Assembly (NCBI GenBank): GCA_021464415.1
Contig: CM038464.1
Coordinates: 54,239,328-54,303,327 of the forward strand
Reading direction: 5' to 3'
DNA: 64,000 nucleotides
Origin: Lonicera japonica
Lineage: Eukaryota; Streptophyta; Magnoliopsida; Dipsacales; Caprifoliaceae
A program made the translations under genes and the position numbers. Shown one piece after another: positions 1-13,497 of this stretch (the stretch's first letter is position 1; every line of letters begins with the position of its first letter). The notes below the pieces were generated by a model. The model ran no database searches, was not told the DNA's origin, and worked only from the letters and a program-made list of their open reading frames with translations.

Positions 1-3000
1 TGTAAATTTAAAATATTGTTATTAATTTAGTGGATTCCTAAAATGCATAAAACTTCCGAATTCGCCTAAAAATCAATTTTGTGGATTTGAAAAAAAAATC
101 AAAATAAGTTGGTACAAATATTTCAATTTGTTTTGTACAAAAATATAACATAATTTTTTTTAAAAAAAAATTGGAACAATTTCTATCAAAGAATATGAGC
201 CACTAACCCAAAAGCACATTTGGACAATGAACTCTAAACCGTACAGGAATATCAATATGACCTACTTTTAGTGTCATTATCAAAATTCTTGGTTCATATT
301 TATTGAACTATCAATTATTCCACAAAAATGGAAAAAAAAAATCAAATATTTTCTGTTTTTTCAAGTTCTTTTCTAACAATCAAGATGAACCTGAGGCAGC
401 TTCAGCCATGAAAGTTCAGTCAACAGGTTTGTCAATTTTCCTGAAAAATATCATTATATATCCTAGACTAGATTATTTATCTATCACTTCTATAAAAATA
501 ACATAAAAGAAAGTGGAAAAATATGGTCAAGTGAAGAGTTCAAGTGTTAATGAGACTCTCCCTATTGACACTGGCACTGGGGTTGAACACGTGCTACAGG
601 ATATTTAGTTCGTGTTGCAGTAATTTTAATTGTGTATTCAACTTGGGTCCAAATTTCCTGTGTAATTTGTTTATTAACAATAATTGATTTCGTGCTAATA
701 GAATTTGTCTAGTGCATGTTTTTATCGCCTTATACGTGTCACGTCGTGTTTTTCCAAGTTCTTATTGTCCATTAATTTAATTGTGTCTAATGAGTCAACT
801 CATTTATAAATCAACTAGTAAATTCAAACATAAACTAAATATAAAATTTATGTGTACATCAGGGGAACATAAAATATTAAAATAAATATCATTATCAAGT
901 ACTTCTAACTAAATAAAAAATGCAGAAGTCATTAAAAAATAATATAATAAAGTTAATATAATTATCATGAATTAAACTAAACAATAAATGAAAACAGAGT
1001 TTTGCTTCATTTTCTAGAACTTGATGTATCCATACAATTGCACGTAGATTTCTACAACATGGAATAAATATAAAAAGATTATCAGTTATTTCAAGATTTA
1101 TAAATAAATTTTGTATTTTTTAATCATAAGAAAGATGTAAAAATACTAAGGAAGAGAGAGATCAAACTTAAATAAGTAATATTCATTTAATAATTGGTTG
1201 AACAATTAAACAAATGAAATTGTTTTTTTTTCCTCTTATATAGTACAATTTTCTTTTATATATTTTATTACTTATAAAAGTTATCAAAAAAGAGGAACAT
1301 TAAAAATTTAGCAACATTAAATACTCAACAGCACAAAAGATCCTAAAGTTGGAACTTTTTCCTCACTGCATTGCTATAGACAAATTGGCAAATAAAATAA
1401 ATTATATATATCATGTAAACTTTCACATTTCTGCATTAATTATATAAGATGCATACTTCGTTAAGACTTAAGATTTCCTTCATCTCTCTTGGTAATGCTC
1501 TTTGGTTGAAAGCAATTTAAAAAAAAAAAGAAATTAGGGATCAAATTATCGAAAAGAGCAGCCAAATTTTTTTTGAGGGAGAAAAGCTAAGTTTTATAAA
1601 CAAATTTACAATTTATATACTTCAAAAAAATTGATTATAGAAATAAAGTAAAAAAGATTAAAGAAAATCAATTATATGCATTGTCTAATAATATAAACAG
1701 TAGGCACGCATATATCCACGCGTGTAATATGCATGTTTGGCTTTTCTAAAGTGGTTAACTTAATATAACTAGTACATTGGATTGGTTAGAATATTCACAA
1801 GTCACTTAACACTTGAACCAAGATGAAACAATGGTGTTTTGTAATGTCTTAAAATTAATGCCCCGGCACTGCTTTTCTTCAACCTTGATTCAACTTTTTT
1901 CTTTGAAATTGAGAAATCCCACAGCCCATTTTCTTCTCCCACCGTCTCCCCCTCTCTCTACATTATATATACTTTTATATATATCATCACTTTTATACCA
2001 TTTTTCTCAGGCCACCGACCACCAGTCGCTGCAATAACCTAAAAATGCTACTAACTTTTTTCAATTTATTTCACTTTAGCCTTTCAATTTATTTATAGAT
2101 TTACAATTAGGTGATACGTTTTCTTAATTTTAAAAATATAAAGAATAGATAATTATGTGGCTGAAATTTAAGATATTTTTTTAATGGTTAATACAATGTC
2201 TTGAAGAGACCTATTGTATATAATAAAAGGCAATGAATTTTTAAATCATGAAAATATATAAGAGATAAAGTATTGTTTAACTGAGATTTAAAATAGTTTT
2301 TTAATAATAAATAATGCTTTTGACATAAGTTATGACGTAGTTTATCCACGTATTATTTAATGCAAACTTTTTTTTTTGACTACATAATGCAAACGTTTCA
2401 TAGATGACTAATTTAAAAGGATAACCCATTAATCTTTACATGTGTACGCTTACAACTGCTAGCCAATTAGCCAGAGAAGCTCCAACACACACTGAGACAC
2501 GCATACATTTTTTTCTACAAAATTCACTTATTATTAGTATGGATAAGAAAAAAAGAAGGAGAGAAACCAAAATGAGAAGCCAAATCCTACAATATGCACG
2601 TACAATTAATTGACCCAATGAAATGATTTTTTTTCCTTTTATGCAGTACATTTTTTTATTTTTTTAATATGTAACTAATATTTTGGTTGAAAGCAATTTA
2701 AAAAGGAAAAAGAAATTAAGGATCAAATTCACAATTGCAAACCTGATTAAAAGTGTCCTCAGACATCGTAACAGCACAAGATAAAGGAATTTTGATATTT
2801 TCTATTTCTAAATTTGAAAATGGTGAAAAAGGAGAATAAAATGTAGGACTTAAGAGAAAGGGCAACAAACAATAAATATTACAGTGAGAGAAATACTTTA
2901 GTGTATATTCTTGAGTAATTTTTCTTTAGCAAACTTAAACTTATAGTGAGAGAAATAGTTAAACCTGAAATTTTTAGGTTTGTTATTTCAAAACTTCTAG

Positions 3001-4010
3001 AGAACACATGATTTAATTTTAGTTAAAAACTTCTCAATAAAATTTATTTATAACGAAATACATTTTCAAAAAGAATCTATGGCTGAATATAGCCAATAGT
3101 TTTCTTCTAACACTAAAAAATGATATTTAATTTATAATTTAGGCCAACCCTAAGAAAATCTTATGACTTGGGGAAGAAAACTAATATCTTAAAATTATTT
3201 TACATATGACACAACACATACATACATATACCCATTTTATAATAATTATACAACACTATGTCAATAGGAAAAAAGAAGAGAAAAGAAATTATTAGAAATA
3301 GGTTTTTACTTATTACAAAAGGATAAATGAAAACAAAGCGCAGATGGGGGATGGAGAGATCCAAAAGTATGTAGGAGAAAGGGTTACATTTTTATCACAA
3401 TCTAATTAATTAAGAGATAAATGCATGTTTAATAAATACTTGTTTAGTTTATCACCAATAAATATGTTTATTGCCATTGAAATTAGTTAGGAGATAAATT
3501 AATTAATTAATAAATAAATATGAGCCGTTGGATTAATACATAAAGACTGAAGTCAAATCTGAGCTACCAATTGAAAAGATAAGTGAAAGTTAGAAATGAG
3601 TCGTCAAATTAAAACATAAAGATTTAAATTAAATTTGAGTCCACCAGTTGAAAATATAAACATAAAAAGAGTTATATTATTTTAGAACTGACCTGATTTA
3701 TTAATAGATTAAGTTGATTAAAATTTCCATTAATAACAATTAAGTTTCCGTCGTATTTGTAGATGGTGTTCAAAAATTGCATCTCCTAAATCAATATATG
3801 TAAAGCCAACACTTGCGTCTATGGCTATAATACCGCACCATATTTTTAAATTGTTAATTTTACCACTACAATTTTATTCTTTTCTATAAAAAGTTTAACT
3901 TCAATAAGATTCAAACTCAAATGTACTCTTACATGCTTACAAAGTTAAACTTTTATATAACCGTTGAACCTCTATTTTTGGGTATTGCTACTGTAGATAC
4001 GAATTAAATA
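1..4010. other. AT-rich intergenic DNA with a short dispersed duplication
   Basis: No coding region could be supported here; the open frames are short and compositionally biased. One internal similarity is visible. Segments 1211-1262 and 1500-1548 are repeated in the same order and orientation at 2618-2660 and 2692-2739, sharing for example GGTTGAAAGCAATTTAAAAA. The spacer between the two halves is about 240 bp in the first copy and about 30 bp in the second. This suggests an old duplication with a later insertion or deletion. Confidence 0.6.
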
Positions 4011-4686
4011 AATATTCTAGGGGCAATTAAAAAAAAGGGCTTATTAGAGAAAGATTTTCACAATAAGGCCAAGGAATAATTTTTTTTTAAATAAAGGGCC
4101 TATTTTTTATTTTATTGATAATATGACATGTGCCTTTTTTTTCATTATAAAATGACATCCCAACCCTTAAAATAAACTAAAAAATACCAATATGCATTAA
4201 AATATGGACTGCAATATGAACTTTGCAGTCTATATTTCACTGCAATGTGAACTTTGCAGTCCATATTTTACTGCAATGTGAACTTTGCAGTCGATATTTT
4301 TAGGGCAATGTGAACTTTGCAATCCATATTTTACTGCAATGTGAACTTTGCAGTCCATATTTTTAGTGCAAAGTTCATATTGCAGTCCATATTTCACTGC
4401 AATATGAATTTTGCAGTTCATATTTTACTGCAATATGAACTTTGCAGTCCATATTTTTGTGCAAATTTCATAAAAAGGGGTAATTTAGGTAATACATGAC
4501 ATGTTTTTATTAATTAAATGATATTTAAATTTATTCAAATACATTCATTTAAAATATAAAACAAAATAGGCCTCTTACACTAATTACCAATTAAAAATAG
4601 GCCCTTCATTCAAAAAAATATTATTCATTGGATTTTTGGTAAAAATCAATGTATAATAAGCCCTTCTACCTAATTTCTAGAATATT
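4011..4686. mobile_element. Foldback-like element with terminal inverted repeats and an internal minisatellite
   Basis: The left end AATATTCTAG (4011-4020) is mirrored by CTAGAATATT (4677-4686). Further in, AAGGGCTTATTA (from 4035) is mirrored by TAATAAGCCCTT (to 4665). More imperfect inverted similarity follows, including AGGGCCTATTTTT on the left and AAAAATAGGCCC on the right. The middle holds the minisatellite listed separately. No transposase is visible and I could not settle a target duplication, so the superfamily is open. Confidence 0.6.
4192..4458. repeat. Minisatellite, about 33-bp unit, partly in inverted orientation
   Basis: About eight imperfect copies of a unit containing CTGCAATRTGAACTTTGCAG followed by TCCATATTTT. 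The core TGCAA..TTGCA is itself a short inverted repeat. At least one unit (around 4367-4390) reads in the opposite sense, GCAAAGTTCATATTGCAG. Open frames across it on both strands are repeat translations, not genes. Confidence 0.85.
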
Positions 4687-6139
4687 CTAATACTCTAAAA
4701 TTTATCAAAAATGTAAATAAAATGTTCCTAAAGATATGTTACTAAAATTATTTTAGAGTGCTAATAACTATACTCTATTTTTTAAATTTTTAATTACTTA
4801 TATTTAATTTGTACATGTATCGAATTGAGGAAGCCCAAAATAATGATTTGGTTTGGATCTAAGGAATTAGGCAAAACCCATTACAGTATGAAGGAAAATA
4901 TGAGGCCCAAAGCATAGGCGGTCTTAAACTTACAGCCAAGTATAATAAATTTTGCCAAATATAATTAAATTGACTGAATTGCTAAAAACACTGACATGGC
5001 TATCTTCGCCAATAAGGATAAGACACATGTATTGGTCTAGATGACCATGCTACTACGCCGAGATGGGCGTTATAACCAATAACAGAGAAACAGTTGTAAA
5101 GTGCGAAATTATAATAAGGGTTAATCCACCTGTAAATTGATAGAGTATAATCCATGTTTTGCCTTTTATAGTTTTTTTTTAATCATTTACCATAATAAAG
5201 TATTGTAACCTTCATTATATATATATAAATAAAAAGGGAAAACCCATTAGAAAGTATCAAAATTTGAGGCAATAGGCGGTAGAGAAAGAAAGAGTTAATA
5301 GCTTGTATCTTTGGCCATTACTATTACCGAGTTAATTAAAAAAACTCCACACACACAAAATGAAGATATATTGCTAGAAGAATGTAAAAATTCCTAGGAG
5401 AACTTACTTATAAATAAAAATTTGTTGCATATTGTCTCATCTTATTTCTCTCATACTGATTTTAATCATTCATTGTGAGTGAATTTAAATTTTTGGTCAC
5501 CCACACAAATAATATATTAAAATTCAAGTAATTTTAAATTTGAGTCTCATATAAAATGATTGATTCTTTTATTCTTAGTAAAATAAACTGATTTAAAATA
5601 TAATTTATTTAAAAAGAAGAAGAAGTATAATTCGGATCAAGACAATGCAAGTGGATTTTTTGTTTTCATGGAAAGATGAAAAAAGGAAAAAATATTCGAG
5701 TAATCCTAGAAAAGCACGAGGACAAGGTTCATTCAAGGGAAAAAGATGTTACCCGTCCACTCACCATCGGCAAAATTTAACGTTAATGATTACATGAAAG
5801 TAACAACCTACATGAATCTGGTCCACACGACTCAGACACCCACCAAATTATTGTGGGTTCGCCCATCACCCCAATTGCATGTATGAATGTATGCCTCCAT
5901 AGATGCATCTCACCGTTCTTTGCATCTGGACCATTGGTTTTCTATCCCGTTATCTCCAGAAATCATAATTGTTTTTATTGATTTGTTGCATTATATATGG
6001 GATCGAATTCGGGCTGAACATGGATTTGTATAATTGTACGTAAGATTTAAAAAACGACATGACTCATTCAATTCTCAAAATTTATAAAATACATTAGCAA
6101 AGTGACATCAGTTGTTTATCATATCACAAGGATTTAATA
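4687..6139. other. AT-rich intergenic DNA
   Basis: No gene, RNA or clear mobile element was recognised. There are short simple repeats such as the TA run near 5216-5228. Confidence 0.5.
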
Positions 6140-6148
6140 AATAGTAGA

Positions 6149-7231
6149 GTAAATACCATCAATGTCCACTCAACTATTGGCAAATTTCACCAATAGTCAC
6201 TATACTTCATTTTGTTACAAACGCATTACTAAACTTTTAAAACGTCACTGCGCCCACTCCGTTAAATTCACCGTTAAAACGGAGACTGTTATCACTAGAA
6301 TGTTAGGGGCATTTTGGTCTTTTTACTTTTTTTTCTTCAATTTTCATTTTCTTTTCTTTCTTCTTCTTCTTTCTCCGGCCACTCTCTTCTTCCCCTTCCC
6401 CTTCCGCCATTCTTCTTCTTCTTCTTAAGTTTTTCCTTCCACCGCCACTCCTCTCCGCACCCCTCACCGCTCATCGCCGCCGCCCACTACCTCCACTACC
6501 TCTCCGCCACTCCTCCTCTCCACACCCACCACCACTCATCGCCGCCGCCGCCACCGAATTAGGTAGTGGATTCAAAATTAATCCAAAATTAAACCATCCA
6601 AAAACTCAATACAAGCCCCAAAATTAAACCCAAAATGAGATTGACTCATTTTCTTCATCTCTCTACAACTCAGTCATTGCGCCTACGCCGCTTAAGTGGC
6701 ACGCCACCGCCATTGCTGCGCCACCGTTGTTGCTGGTCTTGGCAGTGTTTCACCAACGTTGCTGGTCCACCTCCTCCGCCGTTGCTGCGCCACCGCTGTT
6801 GCTGTTGCGGAAGGAAGGAAGGAAGGAAGGAAGGAAGGAAGAAGAATGGCGGAAGGAATGAAGGAAGGAAGAAGAAGAAGAAGAATGGCGGAAGGAAGAA
6901 AAAGAAGAAGAAGAAGAAGAAAGAAGAAGAATGGCGGAAGCAAGAAGAAGAAGAAGAAGAAGAAAGAAGAAGAATGGCGGAAGAAAAAAGAAGAAGAAGA
7001 AGAAGAAAGAAGAAAGAAGAAAGAAAATAAAAGAAAATAGGAAATAGAAAAAAAAAAGGTAAAAAGACCAAAATGCCCCTAAGATTTTAGTTAACCGTCT
7101 CTGTTAAAAATTAACGGTGGGATTTACGGAGTGGGCGCCAGTGAACGTTTTAAAAAGTGATGCGTTTGTAACAAAATAAAGTATAGTGACACTGAAAAAT
7201 TTGCCATAGTTGAGTGGCTTATGGTATTTAC
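6149..7231. mobile_element. Mutator-like non-autonomous element with long TIRs (MULE 1)
   Basis: The two ends are inverted copies over about 180 bp. The left starts GTAAATACC and runs through CACTCAACTATTGGCAAATTT to a GGGGCATTTTGGTCTTTTTA block near 6306. The right is its reverse complement from about 7053 to 7231. Flanks are AATAGTAGA (6140-6148) and AATAGTATA (7232-7240), a 9-bp duplication matching at 8 of 9 bases. Long TIRs plus a 9-bp duplication are typical of Mutator-like elements. The interior has no transposase. It is a C-rich, gene-like block (6430-6560) and a GAA/GAAG-rich purine tract (6810-7040), whose open frames are low-complexity artefacts. Confidence 0.85.
6810..7060. repeat. 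GAAG/GAA purine-rich simple repeat tract
   Basis: This is a long, almost pure purine run on the + strand. It opens with (GGAA)n and moves to (GAA)n, interrupted by four copies of GAATGGCGGAAG. It lies inside the interior of MULE 1. Translations in several frames give Lys/Glu/Arg or Phe/Leu/Ser runs and are not genes. Confidence 0.9.
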
Positions 7232-7759
7232 AATAGTATATGTCAACCCTGCATAAAGTCCTTGTCCACTTATTTATCTCAAATCGCATTTTATTTCAAT
7301 ATTTTTTGACATTTTTTTTTTTTCTTTTATTAAAGTAGTTGCATTTTACAAAAAAAAAATCTCAATATTACAAATTTATAGACTTACAATAATAGTATAA
7401 AACAATTATTTTTTTTATTAAAGTAGATTAGTATAAAATTATGTTACATTAACAAAATGGATAATTTATGCTAATGTATTTTTAGTTGACATACAAATAA
7501 AGAGGCTTGAAAAGATATAACCAACTCTTTATTATTACCACATGAAAGAGGAAGCTAGTTATGAAAGTAATTATGAACATTAATGGCAACATACATGGCC
7601 ATTCAAACAAAAGACTCTTCTCACTCCTCCCATTTTATATATATACTATTAGATTAGATTCTCATTTTAAAACCCTCATTAAAAAATAAAATATCGCGAA
7701 GTGCGGAGCGATCTCGCATCTAGTACCATCACATGGTACTAGCTAGTCTAGTGATATGC

Positions 7760-7792
<33 letters not shown>

Positions 7793-9285
7793 AGATATCA
7801 ATTATTTTGTGTCCCTTTAATTCTATGCATGTATGAATTTATCTCGTTCTTATTTACTACTTCATATCCACTACTCACTTCGTGCAAGTATCTGAGCTAC
7901 TTGGACAGCATTTTCCATACAAATGTGAATTGGAGAATGAATACAGTCAGTCAATTATATGGCACATAAATCTTCTTCATGCGCATCAAAATTAAATATG
8001 GAACACTACTCTTACAAAAAGTCTTTAATGTTGATTCACTTTTAGCCCCCGATTATTTTTATAATAAAATTTGGTATTCGCTTTTATTTTTTCTTATTGA
8101 CCCCCAAAATGGATGGAAGCTAGCTAAGGGTCAATTGGTCAAACCATTAACTCACTCCCATTTGTAGAGGAATATTATTGGACAAAATTTTCATGACTAA
8201 AAGTTCGATGAATTAAAAAAATTAAATATTCCTAACCACTCCTTAAATTTAGAGCTGCCTTTTAAATTATATATTTATTTTTATAAATTCTTTAATTTCT
8301 ACCTAATAAATTTCCAAGAATACATTTATTACAAAAATTAAATAGGGGTCAAAACCCAAAAACTCTTTTTTTTAACAAATAAGTTTATTCAATAAATACG
8401 TGATCTCACAATGTAACACTCTTAATAAAGGGAGCCTAATTTTTGCAACTAAAATATTTGTTAATGAAAAGTTTTGCAATTAAAATATTTATATCTTTTG
8501 GAAGTTGGCTTGGGCTATAAAATTTTAAAGTCAGTCCAGTAAACGCGTTGACCAGTATGAGACCCAAAAACAAATGATTTTACAAATTTTACACTAAACC
8601 CTCCTTTTTTCAGTCCATTTTACACTGAACCGTTTGAGCAACAAAATTGTTACAAGTACTGTTTCTCAAAAGTAAGTGACAAGCTATAGTAAATTTGATT
8701 TACAACATACTAGTAACTTAGTAAGTAGTAAAGAGATGTTTTTAAAGATATTTTCTAACCTCTACGTTATTATAACGGTGGAGGGGAATAAATTTGCACA
8801 TATTGTAACTTGTAACGCTCGATTTAAATAGAGTAATCTCTAATGATAACTTGAATTGGGTTGACCAAAAATATAAAAATATAAACATATTAAAAGGTAT
8901 GGCTCCTTTATAACACAAAAAATCTTTTTCATAACAAAGTTTTAGAAAAATCATTTCCAATTGTGTCATCAATAAAATTACTTACTTACCGACATTATTC
9001 ACCAATTTTTTATTGACAACTTATAAAGAATATGGATTTTGTTAGATAGATATCAATGACGACTTTTTAGCAATATAGATTCTATTGAAAGTGGAATTAT
9101 AAAATAAACGTGAAAATAATTTAAAATTTTAAAAATAAAATATAGAAGCAAAAATGATGACGTGACAGTTAGAAATTGTCTATGAGACATTCCAGATTTA
9201 GAGGGTTATTCTCATAATATCTTCCCATATTTTTGTCATATTACTTTCATTATCATTATTTATGTTTTTAGAGATTTTTTTTTTG
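7232..9285. other. AT-rich intergenic DNA with a TA microsatellite
   Basis: There is a (TA)n microsatellite at about 7766-7792. No coding region, RNA gene or delimited element could be supported in this stretch. Confidence 0.5.
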
Positions 9286-11800
9286 TTTTAAAAAAAAGTC
9301 ATTATCTATATCTTATATGGCCTTTTATCATTCTCTAGTTCATGATGGCATTGGAGATGTTTTAAGACCTCCAGGTTATATTTATTTATTTTTATTTTTT
9401 TGAAAAGCAATTCTTATAAGCACAAAACAAGACTGCATAGACTACAAGGGGCATCCCACAGGACAAACAAGACCATTCAACATGTTGAACATAGTATTTT
9501 CTTAAAAAATAACAAAGTCAAAGTGAAAGTGAAACTAATAAATTAAAATGGATAACATAAACTACTAAATGTAATCCCCAGCAATCTATGTAAGATGTTC
9601 AGAGTTGTAGTGAAAACGAGTTTTAATAGGGCAATTATCACTACTTATGGATCTGAACTTGTGGAGTTTATGTAGAGTGAAGCTTAAAGAAGCTAAATAA
9701 AAGTTTGAATAGACTTATGTTGAAGAATCAATAGATGAATTGTAGCAAACATGTCTAAGTAATATTATTTGTATGCATGTAGCGTTTACGTGGTGCTTTT
9801 AGAAACTATCTTTTTTTATTTATCACTCTGTATCTTAAATTAAGGGTCCATTTGATAACAAAGTGATTGGAGATTATTTTTTTTTTCTAGCTAAGAAGTG
9901 GGAAAATGATTCATGTTCTGCTACTTCCGCTTTTCTAAAAAATTATTTTTGGGGCGGTGGGTTAGAACTTAGAAGCTTTGCCATGAAAATATGGAAAATG
10001 TTAAAAGAATATCTCAACTAATGATGACTCCTTTTTTTTTTCCCCCACTTCTCATAAAAGTTAATTATTCTCCTAATTATTTTATAACTTTGTTATCAAA
10101 CGGAACAAAAATTTCACTTTTTTTTAATGTTTTAAAATAAGTGGTTTAATTTCATTTTCGGAACATGATCAACGTACCAAAACTCACAATAAAAATTAAG
10201 AAGTAAGTTTAGTTTTAAATTAAAATTGTAACAAATTTTGTGTTTTCTTAATTTATTATTTATATATCTTATATGTGGCACTCCATTATTCTTAAGTTCA
10301 TGATTGTATTGGAGATACTTTAAGACTTCCGGGTAGATACGGATTATTTATCGGTGAATGCTATTTGCTTGCTCAAAATATTAGTACTCCCTCTCTTTTA
10401 AAGTGATAATTCTAATTTTTTTTTTTTTTTTATTTTTTGGGTTGGGGGGGGGGGGGGGGGGAGGGATTTCTTAAATTGGGGGGATTTCATAATCCCATTT
10501 CTTTTTTAGAATCTATTCATGAATTTCACAATAAAAAATAATTAAGTTGTAACATTGACCATTGAACATGTTTATTTTTTTGGGGTAAAAAGTAAATGTT
10601 ATAGGCATAAATCAAGACTGAACAGAGTACGAGTGAAATCCCCTTGGACAAACAAGACCAATGAATAAGTTGAGGATGATATTTTCTTAAAAATTAACAG
10701 AGTAAAATTGGAACTATCAATTTGAGAAGAATGACAAAACTACCTAATTTACCCTTTTGAAATCTAAGTAAGAAGTTCAGAGTTGTAGCAAAATCAAGTT
10801 TTATTAGGAAAATTGTTAGTGTCAAAAATTGAGTCTCTTCACAAAGAAAGTTTGAACAGTTAAATGGAAAGTAATGAAGAAACCATACTTAAATCAACCA
10901 CAATGAAAGAGGATTTTTGCTTAAAAAATGGTTCCCTCGCTAATTAATAGTTGGTTTGGTGTACGCCCACCATTTGTGTGCGCGCACTTTTTATAATGCC
11001 TAAAGCTACTTACAAAAGCTTTACAATGGTGGTTTTTTAGACAAAGATATTGAGGTTGTTGTTTTGGGATTTGTGCTAATTCCTTTGTAGGAAAATGCCT
11101 TCTAAAGGGCCTTACCCTTTTTCTATTTATTGTATATATAGGATTAGGGTTTCTATACAAAGGGTAGTTTACTTTATATTGTATATTTAAGCACTACGCT
11201 TTTATTTTACAGTTGTCCAAGATCACTTTTCGCACGAGATTTAGCATTATCTCTTCAGTACGTCATCTTCCAACTCAGCTCCCTTAAATCTTTATTGATC
11301 AACTTGCCAGGTCGGCATAATTTCTATTTTGACCTGACCTATCAGATCGGACAATCATGGTCGTCGAGATCGGTCTAAGAGTCTTACTTGTCATCTTTTT
11401 CGATCCTCAGACCGCTTAAGCCTGCTCGGCTTTTGTATGAGATCGACTAATCTAGCGTTGACTGGCTTGATTGCCTATTTATTTTTATTTTGCCTCAGAA
11501 ATTGTCAATACTTATGGATTGGAACATGCGTACATAATTTATCCAAGGTGAAGCTTGAAGAAACTAAATGGAAGTCTGAACAGACTGATGTCGAAGAATC
11601 AACAGATGAGTTGTGGCAAAAATGGAGGATATATATATCTTAAATAATTTTTGTTTATATTAAAATTGTGACAAAATTTGTATTTGTTTTAAATGGTTTC
11701 AAATTTGAAGTTTACTTTTCTTTTCAGAACATAATTACCATATTAAAACTTACAATAAAAAAAAAAAAGAAATTAGTTATGTTTTAAACTAAAAATGACA
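9286..11800. repeat. Decayed direct tandem duplication, two blocks of about 1 to 1.5 kb
   Basis: Block A (about 9286-10230) and block B (about 10240-11800) share, in the same order: TATCTTATATG with TTCATGAT and TTGGAGAT; ACAAGACTG with GGACAAACAAGACCA; GTATTTTCTTAAAAA; GTTCAGAGTTGTAG; and a gene-like stretch at 9680-9752 and 11549-11622. In block B that last stretch reads openly as KLEETKWKSEQTDVEESTDE. In block A the same frame has several stops. Block B carries extra DNA at about 10388-10560 and 10830-11500. Block A carries a MITE at 9844-10106. I do not recognise the protein-like stretch. Confidence 0.6.
9844..10106. mobile_element. MITE-like element in block A of the duplication
   Basis: The left end GGGTCCATTTGATAACAAAG is mirrored by CTTTGTTATCAAACGGAACA at the right end. 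It is about 263 bp with no coding capacity. The corresponding place in block B (after 11641) lacks it, so it probably inserted after the duplication. I could not settle a clean target duplication. The superfamily is uncertain. Confidence 0.6.
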
Positions 11801-13489
11801 GCAATATTAGGGAGAATATTAAGTGAGAGGAGAGAGTTTTGGTACATATGTGAAATTACAAAAGTACCTTATTTTGATAAATGAGCTTTGCTACGTTTGT
11901 GAAATTTTTAAAGTACCTAATTGTGCCAAAAAATATTAGCATAAGTAAGGAGTTGAAATATGTGACCTTAACTTTAAAATGTGCATATATTTATCATATA
12001 ACCGAATGTCATTTTATATTTTTAATGTCAATCTATATTATAAAACACTATATTTGACCAAAATTTTCTTCAAAAAGTATAAGAATTTAATGGTTAAAAA
12101 TACACATGTTATGATGTGAATTACTTCTACACCATTGGACGAGTTTTATGCATACATAATGTCACATTAAAATTAAAACACTCACACCAAAAACATACAC
12201 ATAATAAACTCTCACATAACCAATAATTTTGTCTACATTAAAAATGTCATAACTTGAATAATAAATTCAAATTTTAATAAAAATTTAATATTTAAAATCT
12301 ACTAATCTAGATCAATTAAATAAGATCCATCATGATTATAGAATTATGTAAAAAAAAACTATTGATTAACAATGACGTAATTTATGTATTCGTACATTAT
12401 AGGTTATCTCAGTCTTATCGTTTTTAAGAGTTTCTGCGATACATCAGTCCAATTTTTTAACTATTTTCAAATCATACTGACAAAAGTGGTTTAATTATTT
12501 TCAAATCCGGCCTTGAGTTTAATTTGTTAAAAAAATAATTTTCCAAGATCAAAATAGGTTCGAAAAATATGATTAAAAGATTTCTTAAAAAATTTAAAAC
12601 AAGTTGGTCAAATCCTTGTATATTTTTAATTTTTTAGCATTAAAATATATTGAACATTTATTTCAATTATTCAAAAATGTCAGTTTAAATTATCATATGC
12701 TAATTTATTTTTGTTTTATCATTAAATTATATTTATTTTATCGTCTCGAATGATACTATGAATATACCCTAATAATTAATAAAAAGTCATATTGAGCATA
12801 TATACCTATAGTACTATAGTGTAGTACAAATCCAGTAAAAATAATGTGCGCCCATCGATTGAACACGTGGGGCGCAACTTGCCAACTTGTTTAGCTCAGC
12901 AGGGAATTTCTATAGAAACAGTGCCACGTGTCAAACCTGTACCTCTCTTTCGGTGCCTTCCTCTATACGCAAAAATAACCAAAAGCATAGTACATAAATG
13001 ACTTTCCGCATATGATTAGTATCCTTAATTATATTTTCTCTCAGATGGAGACATTAATATAAGAGTGGTATTATTCTTAAAAAAAATATATTTATTATGT
13101 ATAATTTTAAAAATATATAATATAATTTTTTTAAAAACAATACTACGTCTTTTCTGAAAAAGAAACAACTAATTTACTAATAAAAATAGCTTAATATAAA
13201 TGTGTAGTTTAAATCTAAACGCTAAAAAATATGCAAGGATAAAAATTGCAAAAACAAAAATAGCATGTTCATCATACAAATTAAAAGCGACTTGTGCAAG
13301 ATTAATGTATTATGTTGCAAATACAGATTCAATATATATAACGACTGTTTTCAATTGTTTGTTATGCAAATGAAATAATAATTATGTGACAATTTGGTAG
13401 CTATCAAAAATTAGAGTTCAATGTTAACAAAATGCTAACGTTTTACATTTCTTAGCAATTCAATCCTCTCACATCATTAAACATAATGA
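11801..13489. other. AT-rich intergenic DNA; two CACGTG motifs near 12.9 kb
   Basis: No coding region was found. Two CACGTG (G-box) hexamers lie at 12864-12869 and 12925-12930, in a locally less AT-rich stretch of about 150 bp. No open frame downstream supports a gene. Confidence 0.45.
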
Positions 13490-13497
13490 AACAAAGC

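Noticed and set aside
4230..4499. Open frames with repeated HIAVKYGLQ-type peptides
   Set aside because: These are translations of the minisatellite on both strands.
6635..7071. Open frames of up to 133 codons on both strands
   Set aside because: They translate the GAA/GAAG tract and the GCC-rich core of MULE 1 into Lys/Glu/Arg or Phe/Leu/Ser runs. There is no domain and no start context.
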